Positions 1 through 6,324 of a stretch of 64,000 nt of DNA are shown here, in pieces. Origin of the DNA: Prosthecobacter vanneervenii (GTDB lineage Bacteria; Verrucomicrobiota; Verrucomicrobiia; Verrucomicrobiales; Verrucomicrobiaceae); NCBI RefSeq assembly GCF_014203095.1, contig NZ_JACHIG010000006.1:310001-374000 (forward strand), read 5' to 3'. Each line of letters starts with the position of its first letter. Position 1 is the stretch's first letter. The notes under the pieces were generated by a model. That model ran no database searches and was not told where the DNA came from. It saw only the letters and a list, made by a program, of their open reading frames with translations. The position numbers and the translations under genes were made by a program.

Positions 1-216
1 GTGGGAGTTGCTCACCCCCAGCAGAGAGAGGCCGGAGGCGCGGAAGATGTCCTTGGCCTTGAATTGCACTACTTTGGCCTTCCGAAGGTCGGCGGCGTAT
101 TGCTTGACCCGCTTTTTGTCATAGATCAGCAGCAGATAGGACTCCGCCGCCGGGTAGTCATGATCTTCCACCTTTGAGAGCCACTTGATGTCCTTGCCGT
201 TGGATTTCTTGCTCAT
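1..216 (-). CDS. ParB-like protein, N-terminal fragment (partial, runs off left edge)
   Basis: The first 72 codons of a minus-strand gene starting with ATG at 216 (MSKKSNGKDIKW) and running off the left edge of the window. The visible part contains the segments DHDYPAAESYL, KAKDIFRASG and LSLLGVSNSH. I recall this pattern from a short protein family, widespread in Proteobacteria, that databases label chromosome partitioning protein ParB and that keeps a ParB/sulfiredoxin-like nuclease fold. The helix-turn-helix part of true ParB is not typical of that family, so a role in chromosome partitioning should not be assumed. The start has no Shine-Dalgarno sequence. A 65-bp gap separates it from the aldo/keto reductase stop on the same strand. 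The family call rests on memory of the N-terminal signature only. Confidence 0.6.
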   Translation of the reverse strand, partial: MSKKSNGKDIKWLSKVEDHDYPAAESYLLLIYDKKRVKQYAADLRKAKVVQFKAKDIFRASGLSLLGVSNSH

Positions 217-281
217 GACAGCAAGGGTGAAACGCAGGTGCTGTGGGTCAAAGGGGAACCGCTTTACCTTGGGTGGGCAGT

Positions 282-1322
282 TTACAGCCTCCTCAGTCCG
301 TCCTCCGTCATCGCACAGGGGATCTCGGCGTCGATTTCATCAATGCGGGCCAGCGTCTCGGCACTGAGCACGAGGTCGGCTGCTGCCAGACTCTCATTGA
401 GCTGGGCCACGGTGGTGGCACCGACGATGGTGGAGGCCACAAAGTCGTGCTGCTTGCTCCAGGCCAGGGCAAGCGCGGTGACGCTGACGCCCAGATCGGC
501 CGCGATGACCTGCAGGCGTGCGGTCGTCTCCAGCGTGCGCTCATTCACAAAGCGTGCCGCCATGCGCTTCTGGCGTGGGCCGCCGTTTTGGATGTAGTCG
601 GTGAAGCGTGCGCCTTTGGGCAGTGCACCGCCGTTGTATTTGCCGCAGAGCACGCCGCCACCCAGGGGCGAGTAGGGCAGGAGGCTCACGCCTTCCTTGC
701 GGCAGACCTGGGCGAGCTCGCTCTCGCAGCGGCGGTTGATGAGGGAGAAATTGTTCTGCACCGTGGCCATGCGGGCCAGCCCGTGCTTCTCGGCCTCCCA
801 CAGGTTTTTCATCACGCCCCAGCAGGTTTCGTTGCTGCTGCCCCAGGCGCGGATCTTGCCCTGGTCGATGAGGTCCGTGAGCGCACCGAGCGTCTCCTCC
901 TGCTGCATGCCGTGGTCCGGCCAGTGGGTCTGGTAGAGGTCGATGTAATCCGTCTGCAGCCGGCGCAGGCTGTCCTCGCAGGCCTGGAAGATCTGGCGGC
1001 GGTCCAGCGCCGTGAAGCCGCCGCGCACCGGCGGGCGAAACCACCCATGTCCCGGACCGGTGACCTTGGAAGCGATGATGATCTCCCCACGCTTCTGTCC
1101 CTTGAGCCACTTGCCCACGATCTGCTCCGTCACCCCAAACAGCTCCGCACTCGGCGGCACAGGGTAGAGCTCCGCCGTGTCAAAGAAATCGATCCCCGCC
1201 TCCAGCGCACGGTCCATGATCTCAAAGGACGTCTTCTCATCCGCCTGCAGACCAAAGGTCATGGTTCCCATGCAGATGTCAGTGACAACGATACCCGTGC
1301 GGCCAAGGCGTTTGCGATTCAT
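282..1322 (-). CDS. Aldo/keto reductase
   Basis: A 346-residue cytosolic NADPH-dependent oxidoreductase of the aldo/keto reductase superfamily, close to the Tas/YghZ-like branch. It starts [24 protein letters not shown], where the RLGRTG and CMGTMTFG segments form the first beta-alpha unit of the TIM barrel. The catalytic tetrad is readable: D48 and Y53 in [10 protein letters not shown]86 in IIIASK and H133 in YQTHW. A C-terminal [12 protein letters not shown] segment fits the NADP phosphate-binding region. Length and motifs are complete, so it should be an active carbonyl reductase. The substrate cannot be read from the sequence. It is flanked by the ParB-like fragment on the same strand and a divergent hypothetical gene, so it is probably monocistronic. 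Confidence 0.9.
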   Translation of the reverse strand: MNRKRLGRTGIVVTDICMGTMTFGLQADEKTSFEIMDRALEAGIDFFDTAELYPVPPSAELFGVTEQIVGKWLKGQKRGEIIIASKVTGPGHGWFRPPVRGGFTALDRRQIFQACEDSLRRLQTDYIDLYQTHWPDHGMQQEETLGALTDLIDQGKIRAWGSSNETCWGVMKNLWEAEKHGLARMATVQNNFSLINRRCESELAQVCRKEGVSLLPYSPLGGGVLCGKYNGGALPKGARFTDYIQNGGPRQKRMAARFVNERTLETTARLQVIAADLGVSVTALALAWSKQHDFVASTIVGATTVAQLNESLAAADLVLSAETLARIDEIDAEIPCAMTEDGLRRL

Positions 1323-1488
1323 ATGGGGCGGATGCTAGAGCGGCAGTGTTGATGGGCAAATGAGAATAGGCATTGCTTCGGGCGGCGCTGCTTGCCCCCG
1401 GCACGAACGACATCACTTTGAATTCGTCAATGGCGGTGGCCGGGATATACTCAAAGCCCAAAGTAGCATGGAAGAAGATCCTGCCAGA

Positions 1489-1890
1489 ATGGAATACCCT
1501 GAAGCGAGCGAGTGGACTGTAAGTAGGTGCCACCATGACATCAGGCATGTCACAGTTCACTTCGATGAGTCTCTTTCTTCGACTGCATGGATTTCGCGCC
1601 TGCGGAGTTTGTGTCCCGAGCTTCAGCAGCGCAGTCCATCTGATTTGCTTGCCGAAGTGAGGCGCGCAGCATTTGTCGATTTTGGCATGATGTCCGGACG
1701 AGAGGCTCATCGTCTGGTGCAACTGCTAAGTGTTCAACATTTCGACGTTCGCAGTGAAGATGCTTCGTTCGTTTCTCACTGTGCGATGGTCGCTGGTAGC
1801 ATGTTGCTTATTGAAAACGATGCAGAGGCCGAGGCATTCTGTCTGCGGTTGATTCGAGAGGGCGCAGCCATACAAGAAATCGAGGCGTGA
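1489..1890 (+). CDS. Hypothetical protein
   Basis: A 133-residue protein of unknown function, counted from ATG 1489 (MEYPEASEWTV). In-frame ATGs at 1468 and 1360 would lengthen it by 7 and 43 residues. The 1489 start has the purine-rich GAAGAAG about a dozen bases upstream; none is certain. No signal peptide or membrane segment is visible. The C-terminal half (about 60-133) alternates predicted helices with short strands: LLAEVRRAAF, GREAHRLVQLL, then LLIENDAEAEAFCLRLIREGA. This is faintly like the alpha/beta C-terminal domain of ribosomal protein L7/L12, an impression only. The opposite strand also has an open frame (1279-1722), but its protein looks compositionally random and overlaps the reductase start, so the plus frame is preferred. 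Confidence 0.5.
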   Translation: MEYPEASEWTVSRCHHDIRHVTVHFDESLSSTAWISRLRSLCPELQQRSPSDLLAEVRRAAFVDFGMMSGREAHRLVQLLSVQHFDVRSEDASFVSHCAMVAGSMLLIENDAEAEAFCLRLIREGAAIQEIEA

Positions 1891-1960
1891 ACCGACAAGG
1901 CACATGCCTTTTCCTGCTGCCCGAGAGGCTCCTGTCGAATGTCTGTTCATGGGCGTCTGC

Positions 1961-2464
1961 TTACGGCCCACCCATGAGTAGGATCGGAAACGGCGGGTCG
2001 TATTTGTTGCAGCGCAGGCGCAGTTTCTCGCCTTTTTTGACCCGCTTGAAGAAGATCGTCTGGGCGCGGTTGTCGTTTTTCACCAGCTCGCCGCCGAGCT
2101 CGTTTTTGCTCAGGCGGCTCCAGCCCTTGGATTTGAACTTGCCCTCCGTCCAGCGGTCTTTCTCCCACTCTCCGGAGCTGTTGCCCTGGTAGTCCCAGTT
2201 GCAGGCCAGGAAGAGGTAGCCGTCTTCTTTGACTTCGATATCGGCCACTCCATTGGTGCTGGCTGTTGGGGTGAAAATCGTCGCGCCATGGCCCGCCAGA
2301 GCGGTCGGGATGCGCGCCCAGCCATTCTTGTCGGTGCTGACCGCCAGCGGCACGGGCTGCATGTTCAGGACCGAAATGGCGGCGGAGGTTTTGGCCATGG
2401 CCTTCCAGTCGGCAGCATGCATGAGTGTAGGAAGAAGCAGGAGGCTGAAGAGAAAAGCTTTCAT
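1961..2464 (-). CDS. Secreted hypothetical protein
   Basis: A 167-residue protein with a clear signal peptide (MKAFLFSLLLLPTLMHAADW, predicted cleavage after AHA-like MHA near residue 17), so it is exported to the periplasm or beyond. The mature part is rich in Trp, Lys and Gly and lacks cysteine pairs except for isolated residues; it looks like a small all-beta domain (SVLNMQPVPLAVSTDKNGWARIP, then GYLFLACNWDYQG). No enzymatic motif is recognised and I cannot assign a family. The right-hand side of the gene is a 946-bp gene-free region with palindromic repeats. The ORF is supported by the signal peptide and balanced composition rather than by known homology. Confidence 0.65.
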   Translation of the reverse strand: MKAFLFSLLLLPTLMHAADWKAMAKTSAAISVLNMQPVPLAVSTDKNGWARIPTALAGHGATIFTPTASTNGVADIEVKEDGYLFLACNWDYQGNSSGEWEKDRWTEGKFKSKGWSRLSKNELGGELVKNDNRAQTIFFKRVKKGEKLRLRCNKYDPPFPILLMGGP

Positions 2465-2551
2465 GGTGTTTGGGCGGCTGATCTATGAATAATGACGCAG
2501 GATGAGCCTTTCTGCTGATTTTGGAAAGCCTAATCCCCAAGCCGAAAGCGG

Positions 2552-2595
2552 CTGGTTGCCGGTTGCTCGCCCTAAGCGCGGCAACTGGCAACCAG
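2552..2595. repeat. REP-like palindrome, copy A1
   Basis: Arms CTGGTTGCCGGTTGC (2552-2566) and GCAACTGGCAACCAG (2581-2595) pair over 15 bp with a single mismatch (a G-T pair), around a 14-nt loop TCGCCCTAAGCGCG. The loop is essentially the reverse complement of the loop in the copy at 3161-3206, so the two copies are the same element in opposite orientation. Each arm itself contains a GGTTGCC/GGTTGC tandem. Confidence 0.8.
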
Positions 2596-2694
2596 TGCTG
2601 CGCCGACGCTCATTTTGAGGCGAATCTGGGTGCAGCGAGTGGTATGTAATAGCACGGCATGGTAAAATGAGGGGGCAGAACATGAGGAACTCGA

Positions 2695-2722
2695 GGCAAC
2701 CATGGACCCCTTTGAAGTTGCC
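2695..2722. repeat. 28-nt GGCAAC...GTTGCC inverted repeat, copy B1
   Basis: GGCAAC and GTTGCC arms separated by 16 nt containing CCCCT and an A-rich 3' part. It aligns without gaps to the element at 3316-3343 at about 21-22 of 28 positions. The arms are the same hexamer found in the larger palindromes 2552-2595 and 3161-3206, so this may be a degenerate relative. It was noticed because both B copies lie about 100 bp to the right of an A copy. Confidence 0.45.
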
Positions 2723-3160
2723 ATGAAGGAGAGCTGCGGGGCGTCATGTGGGACTGGCCAGGGTAAGTCTTTGTCTGGCCTGCGGGCTGACGCCGTGTGC
2801 TGCCACTCAGAGGTCTGTGGCGAACTCATGGTCAGGGACTTGATGTTGGGACGGCTGTGCATGGCTATGAGAGCTGCTGATGGTGTATGCGCCAAGTGGA
2901 TGTGTGTGAGACCAGCGGCATCGTTGACGCTATGCGTTTTGGAGTGCTCCAGTCCTCTGGAGCTTTGCGGGTGTCCGAGTGCGTGTAAAGGCACCGGAGG
3001 CCAAGAGCAGTGTGGCACAGATGTTTCATGAGGTGCTTGTGCGGAGGTGCTGAAACACTGCCTTATGGCCGATAATGATAGATAATCTCTCTTCTCTATT
3101 TACTCTCTCCCGGCCAAGCGCCTGGTGCTTGTCGCCCCAGCCGAGACGCCTGATCAGTTT

Positions 3161-3206
3161 CATGGTTGCCGGTTGCCGTGCTTAGGGCGGGCAACCGGCA
3201 ACCATG
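3161..3206. repeat. REP-like palindrome, copy A2
   Basis: Perfect 17-bp inverted repeat: CATGGTTGCCGGTTGCC (3161-3177) and GGCAACCGGCAACCATG (3190-3206) around the 12-nt loop GTGCTTAGGGCG. The loop core CTTAGGGCG is the reverse complement of the CGCCCTAAG core in copy A1, so the two copies are inverted relative to each other, about 570 bp apart. The structure would form a very stable hairpin in RNA on either strand. Confidence 0.85.
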
Positions 3207-3315
3207 CGATGTCACCACGACAAAGAGCCTGTGAATCCTGACGCAGACGGTGGCATGCGATGACGGGAAAGCGCACGCTGAGGAAAGGATTTCAGCGGGG
3301 GAGACGCGAAATCAT

Positions 3316-3343
3316 GGCAACCAGCAGCCCCTCAAAAGTTGCC
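3316..3343. repeat. 28-nt GGCAAC...GTTGCC inverted repeat, copy B2
   Basis: GGCAAC (3316-3321) and GTTGCC (3338-3343) with a 16-nt spacer that shares CCCCT and an A-rich end with copy B1 at 2695-2722, in the same orientation. It lies about 70 bp downstream of the smpB stop codon on smpB's strand. Confidence 0.4.
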
Positions 3344-3410
3344 GTCTGTTTTCAGAGCTGTGCGGCAGCGGTTCAGGCTTTCGGCGGGCATGCGAGATGC
3401 ATGCGCACCA

Positions 3411-3872
3411 CTACCTGCGGTGCTTGTCGTTAAAATTGGCCACGGTCCGGGCGGCTTCGCGCTTTTCGGCCTTGTCCTTGAGGTCCTGGCGCTGGTCGCC
3501 GTGGGTTTTGCCTTTGCCGACGCCGACTTCGACTTTGATGCGCGGACCTTTCCAGTAGATCCGCAGCACGGGGAGGGCCAGGCCCTTCTGCTGGGTCTGC
3601 GCCAGCAGCTTCATGATCTCGTTTTTATGAAGCAGCAGCCGGCGGGTGCGGCGCGGCTCGTGGGTGGTGTGGCTGGCTTTGTCGTAGGTCTGGATGTCGC
3701 AGTTGTACAGCCAGACCTGGCCACGGTCCACTCGGGCAAAGGCGTCGGAGATGTTCAGTTTGCCGAGGCGGATGGATTTGACCTCGGTGCCACGGAGTTC
3801 CAGACCAGCCTCGTATTTTTCGAGGATGTGATAATCTCGGGCGGCTTTGCGGTTCGTGGCGATCTCGGACAT
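3411..3872 (-). CDS. smpB: SsrA-binding protein SmpB
   Basis: A 153-residue trans-translation factor that binds tmRNA and delivers it to stalled ribosomes. The family signatures are all present: IATNRKAARDYHILEKYEAGLEL at the N-terminus, GTEVKSIR, then KLNISDAFARV, the RRLLLHKNEI helix and the basic C-terminal tail ending NFNDKHRR, which enters the ribosomal A-site channel. The start chosen is ATG 3872 (MSEIATNRK), matching the usual family N-terminus; an in-frame ATG at 3905 adds 11 residues without visible homology. rpoZ lies 68 bp upstream on the same strand, a plausible two-gene unit. The tmRNA gene itself was not found in this window. Confidence 0.96.
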   Translation of the reverse strand: MSEIATNRKAARDYHILEKYEAGLELRGTEVKSIRLGKLNISDAFARVDRGQVWLYNCDIQTYDKASHTTHEPRRTRRLLLHKNEIMKLLAQTQQKGLALPVLRIYWKGPRIKVEVGVGKGKTHGDQRQDLKDKAEKREAARTVANFNDKHRR

Positions 3873-3940
3873 GGGTCGCGCGGGAGAACCGCAGGTGTTG
3901 GACAAGCGAAGGGCGGTTCTGCCGGTGGGGCAGGGGTGCC

Positions 3941-4144
3941 TTAGTTCTTGTCGATGTTGTCGATGGTGATCTTGCCCTGAATGATCTCAAGGAGAGCCAG
4001 ATCCGCCTCGCGGAAGCCGGGGCGGCGCTCGACGAGCACAGCATGGCCGGACACGATCTGACGGACTCGCTTGGAGACCATGTTGATCAGGATGGGGGGA
4101 TCTTTGACGATTTGTGCGGCTTGTTCGACGAGGTCAGCTCTCAT
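3941..4144 (-). CDS. rpoZ: DNA-directed RNA polymerase omega subunit
   Basis: A 67-residue small RNA polymerase subunit that helps assemble beta-prime. The conserved helix ILINMVSKRVRQIVSG followed by a proline-containing turn and ADLALLEIIQGKITIDN matches the omega/RPB6 fold (family pattern: ...N+Y.LV...RARQL...). The start at ATG 4144 (MRADLVEQAAQIV) is preferred over an in-frame ATG at 4207, whose extra 21 residues are proline/leucine-rich and unlike the family. It precedes smpB on the same strand and is divergent from gmd with 135 bp between the two starts. No Shine-Dalgarno sequence is visible (leader ...cctactcaccaccATG). Confidence 0.9.
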   Translation of the reverse strand: MRADLVEQAAQIVKDPPILINMVSKRVRQIVSGHAVLVERRPGFREADLALLEIIQGKITIDNIDKN

Positions 4145-4279
4145 GGTGGTGAGTAGGGGCTGGGATGCAGGGGGCAGTAAGAATAATGGGGCAGGGCAGG
4201 GGCGCAACTGTTATGTTCCAGCATTTCCCCTTGCGGAATTCGGGCCGGTACTGTCTCATCGGGGCCTCGATTTAGATAC

Positions 4280-5302
4280 ATGAAGAAAGCGCTCATCACC
4301 GGCATCACAGGACAGGACGGCTCATATCTCACGGAATTGCTGCTCGAAAAGGGCTACGAAGTGCATGGCATCATCCGCCGGGCCTCCAGCTTCAATACCG
4401 GGCGTCTGGAGCACCTCTTCCAGCCGGAGTCCCACCTGCCTTCCAAGAATCTGCACCTTCATTACGGTGACCTGATGGACTCGGTGGCCCTGGTAAAGCT
4501 GCTGTATGAACTGAAGCCTGACGAGGTGTACAACCTTGGCGCACAGAGCCATGTACGCGTGTCCTTTGACGTGCCGGAGAGCACTGGGGACATCGTGGGT
4601 CTGGGCACACAGCGCATCCTGGAGGCCATCCGCGAGACCGGGCTGGTGGGCAAAGTGCGTTTCTACCAGGCCTCCTCCTCGGAGATGTTTGGCAAGGTGC
4701 AGGCCGTGCCGCAGATCGAGACCACCCCCTTCTGGCCACGCTCCCCCTATGCCTGCGCCAAGGTCTATGGCCACTGGCTGACCGTGAACTACCGCGAGAG
4801 CTATGGCCTGCACGCCAGCAGCGGCATCCTTTTCAATCACGAGTCCCCCCGCCGTGGCGAGACCTTCGTGACGCGTAAAATCACCCGCGCCGCCACCCGC
4901 ATCAAGATGGGGCTGCAGGACAAGCTCTACCTGGGCAACATGGACGCCAAGCGTGACTGGGGCTACGCCAAAGACTACGTGGAGATGATGTGGATGATGC
5001 TCCAGCAGGACGAGCCGGATGACTACGTGATCGCCACAAACGAGACGCACAGCGTGAAGGAGTTTGTGCAGGAGACTTTTGGCATCCTCGGTCTGGACTG
5101 GGAAAAGCACGTGAGCTACGACGCCCGCTACGAGCGCCCTGCGGAGGTTGACCTCCTGATCGGAGACCCTGCCAAAGCCCGCAAAAAGCTGGGCTGGGAG
5201 CCCAAGGTGAAGTTCAAGGAGTTGGTCAAAATCATGGTCGATGCCGACCTGAAGCTGGCAGCCCATGAGCTGGCGGTGAAGAATGCGACGGCTTCAGTCT
5301 GA
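4280..5302 (+). CDS. gmd: GDP-mannose 4,6-dehydratase
   Basis: A 340-residue short-chain dehydratase converting GDP-D-mannose to GDP-4-keto-6-deoxy-D-mannose, the precursor of GDP-fucose, GDP-rhamnose or GDP-perosamine. The NADP-binding Rossmann motif is [19 protein letters not shown] (residues 7-25). The catalytic residues follow: SSSEMFG (132-138) and the Tyr-x-x-x-Lys pair Y157/K161 in SPYACAK. The family signatures [20 protein letters not shown] and [20 protein letters not shown] are complete. No fcl (GDP-fucose synthase) or rmd follows, so the final sugar is unknown. The exopolysaccharide export genes 1-5 kb downstream make a surface polysaccharide the likely destination. It stands alone on this strand and is convergent with the deaminase gene. 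Confidence 0.96.
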   Translation: MKKALITGITGQDGSYLTELLLEKGYEVHGIIRRASSFNTGRLEHLFQPESHLPSKNLHLHYGDLMDSVALVKLLYELKPDEVYNLGAQSHVRVSFDVPESTGDIVGLGTQRILEAIRETGLVGKVRFYQASSSEMFGKVQAVPQIETTPFWPRSPYACAKVYGHWLTVNYRESYGLHASSGILFNHESPRRGETFVTRKITRAATRIKMGLQDKLYLGNMDAKRDWGYAKDYVEMMWMMLQQDEPDDYVIATNETHSVKEFVQETFGILGLDWEKHVSYDARYERPAEVDLLIGDPAKARKKLGWEPKVKFKELVKIMVDADLKLAAHELAVKNATASV

Positions 5303-5334
5303 ATGATTTAATGTCCCGGTGCTGCGCTTTGTCA

Positions 5335-5817
5335 TCACGAAGCCGCAGCGGACTGCACAGCAGGAATGACCTGCGGGTAGCCCGCCAGCTGCATCAGCGG
5401 GATTCCGTAGCGTGCCGCGATGGCATCTGCCTCTGACTCCGGGTAATCATCGCGGAAATAGACCTCCTTGACCCCGTAGGCGCAGAGCATCTGCATGCAG
5501 CTGGTGCAGGGCTTCGTGGTGCAGGCCACGAGCTTGACATTTCCGCGCGTAAAGAGGCTGCAGAGGTTCACCTCGGCGTGGAGCATGTATTTACGGCGTG
5601 CATCACGGTCCGCCCAGAAATCGGGGGTGGCATTGTAGCCGGGAGCCAGCCCATTGTAGGCGGTGCCGATCACGCGGTTGTCGAAGTCGATCGCCACGGC
5701 GCCTACTTTGCGGAAAGGATCTTCTGAGCGCAGGCTGGCTACATGGGCCAGGGCCATGGCGTATTCGGGGATGGTCAGTCGCGCAGCGGTCAGTGCGGAG
5801 GTGGCTTCACTAGACAT
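5335..5817 (-). CDS. Deoxycytidylate (dCMP) deaminase-like zinc deaminase
   Basis: A 160-residue zinc-dependent cytidine/deoxycytidylate deaminase family enzyme. The zinc site is H80-A-E82 (LHAEVNLCS) and C104/C107 (TTKPCTSCMQM). The N-terminal PEYAMALAHVASLRSEDPFRKVGAV, with its RKVGA strand and TAYNGLAPG loop, is typical of dCMP deaminases and com-E-type relatives. The likely reaction is dCMP to dUMP, feeding thymidylate synthesis. The start at ATG 5817 (MSSEATSALT) fits the family; an ORF extension to 5973 would run through the LexA-box promoter and lacks homology. The gene reads away from that promoter region, so it may share damage-responsive control, which is an inference. Confidence 0.85.
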   Translation of the reverse strand: MSSEATSALTAARLTIPEYAMALAHVASLRSEDPFRKVGAVAIDFDNRVIGTAYNGLAPGYNATPDFWADRDARRKYMLHAEVNLCSLFTRGNVKLVACTTKPCTSCMQMLCAYGVKEVYFRDDYPESEADAIAARYGIPLMQLAGYPQVIPAVQSAAAS

Positions 5818-5900
5818 GCAGGCAAGTGACCTGCGAAGCGGTGGAGCGTCAATCGCGACCACAAAAACGTGCGTGTTTTTATGGATGCTGAATAATTCAT

Positions 5901-5929
5901 TTGAACATGTTCTTGTGAACATGTATGAA
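5901..5929 (+). promoter_or_regulatory. Predicted sigma-70-type promoter with LexA box in the spacer
   Basis: TTGAAC (5901-5906) and TATGAA (5924-5929) are separated by 17 nt, an acceptable -35/-10 pair reading rightwards. The spacer is almost entirely occupied by the palindrome listed at 5906-5923, so a bound repressor would block polymerase. Initiation near 5936 would give a leader of about ten bases to the ATG at 5946. Neither hexamer is a perfect consensus; the geometry and the embedded operator are what make the call. Confidence 0.55.
5906..5923. promoter_or_regulatory. LexA (SOS) operator, Verrucomicrobia-type
   Basis: A perfect 18-bp palindrome CATGTTC-TTGT-GAACATG, containing TGTTC-N4-GAACA. 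This equals the LexA-binding motif that I recall being reported for Verrucomicrobia; the gap and half-sites match exactly. It sits between a gene for a dCMP-deaminase-type enzyme (start 88 bp to the left, minus strand) and a small ORF (start 23 bp to the right, plus strand). It is the only match I noticed in the window. Confidence 0.7.
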
Positions 5930-5945
5930 GGCGCTGCCAATTTAA

Positions 5946-6200
5946 ATGTCCCTAAATCAAACCATGAATTCACGCAATTCCAGAAGACGCCCTATGTGGA
6001 AGCTGCTTGGCAGACTGCGCAGCATCATTGCTGTCGCGCCTTCAGGAGACGGGCCCTGGCGCTCGTGGGAAAAGGCGTCATCGCGGGAAGTTCAGCTTGA
6101 GTTCGATTTTGAGAAAAATATCAAAAATACCTTAGGCAAAAAAGGTTTGTTTCGTGTGGCTGTACGAGGTCAAAAGGTGGCGGAAGTGACGAGGGCGTGA
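5946..6200 (+). CDS. Small hypothetical protein downstream of a LexA box (candidate SOS gene)
   Basis: An 84-residue basic protein with in-frame starts at 5946, 5964 (MNSRNSRRRPMW) and 5994 (MWKLLGRLRSIIAV); which is used is uncertain. The body has an amphipathic WKLLGRLRSIIAV helix, a PSGDGPWRSW turn, an acidic patch QLEFDFEKN and a basic C-terminal part. No known domain is recognised and there is no cleavable signal peptide. Its case rests on position: the first ATG lies about 17 bp after a promoter whose spacer is a perfect LexA operator. Small SOS-induced proteins in other bacteria are often cell-division inhibitors or polymerase accessory factors, but nothing here assigns such a role. 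The ORF could also be non-coding leader. Confidence 0.45.
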   Translation: MSLNQTMNSRNSRRRPMWKLLGRLRSIIAVAPSGDGPWRSWEKASSREVQLEFDFEKNIKNTLGKKGLFRVAVRGQKVAEVTRA

Positions 6201-6324
6201 TATCGGCATTTCCTCTATAGAAGAGGGGAAAGACAAAATGTGGCAAAAACGAGAGAAAATTGGTATGGACAAAGGCTTTCAAAATTGCTTCTATCGGAGT
6301 TAATTCCCGACCCACACTCCCGTC

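Larger units (their letters stand above)
2465..3410. other. Gene-free region carrying palindromic repeats
   Basis: About 950 bases between the secreted hypothetical gene and smpB. Open frames exist on both strands (plus 2702-3031, minus 2572-3018, plus 3250-3558), but their products are Cys/Ser/Arg-rich with no domain, signal peptide or neighbour support, so none is called. The stretch holds four inverted repeats of two related types, listed separately, that share GGTTGCC/GGCAACC arms. A pyrimidine-rich run lies near 3090-3110 (ctctcttctctatttactctc). No tRNA-like cloverleaf was found. The region could host an unrecognised RNA. Confidence 0.6.

Noticed and set aside
243..1352. Long plus-strand ORF of 369 codons over the aldo/keto reductase
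   Set aside because: A typical high-GC antisense shadow: Ala/Val/His-rich with no family motif, opposite a gene with an intact catalytic tetrad.
1279..1722. Minus-strand ORF opposite the hypothetical gene at 1489-1890
   Set aside because: Overlaps the aldo/keto reductase start; composition is less protein-like than the plus-strand frame.
2572..3018. Minus-strand ORF of 148 codons in the repeat region
   Set aside because: Composition looks random, overlaps the plus-strand frame and carries no family motif.
2702..3031. Plus-strand ORF of 109 codons in the repeat region
   Set aside because: The product is Cys-, Ser- and Gly-rich without a domain, signal peptide or neighbour support, and its start overlaps a GGCAAC/GTTGCC repeat.
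2465..3410. A tRNA, tmRNA or other RNA gene in the gene-free region near smpB
   Set aside because: No cloverleaf, CCA end, or tmRNA-like tag sequence was found; the hairpins are better explained as repeats.
3250..3558. Plus-strand ORF running into smpB
   Set aside because: Overlaps the well-supported smpB gene in antisense and has no motif.
4322..5266. Long minus-strand ORF opposite gmd
   Set aside because: Antisense shadow of a gene with complete GDP-mannose dehydratase motifs.
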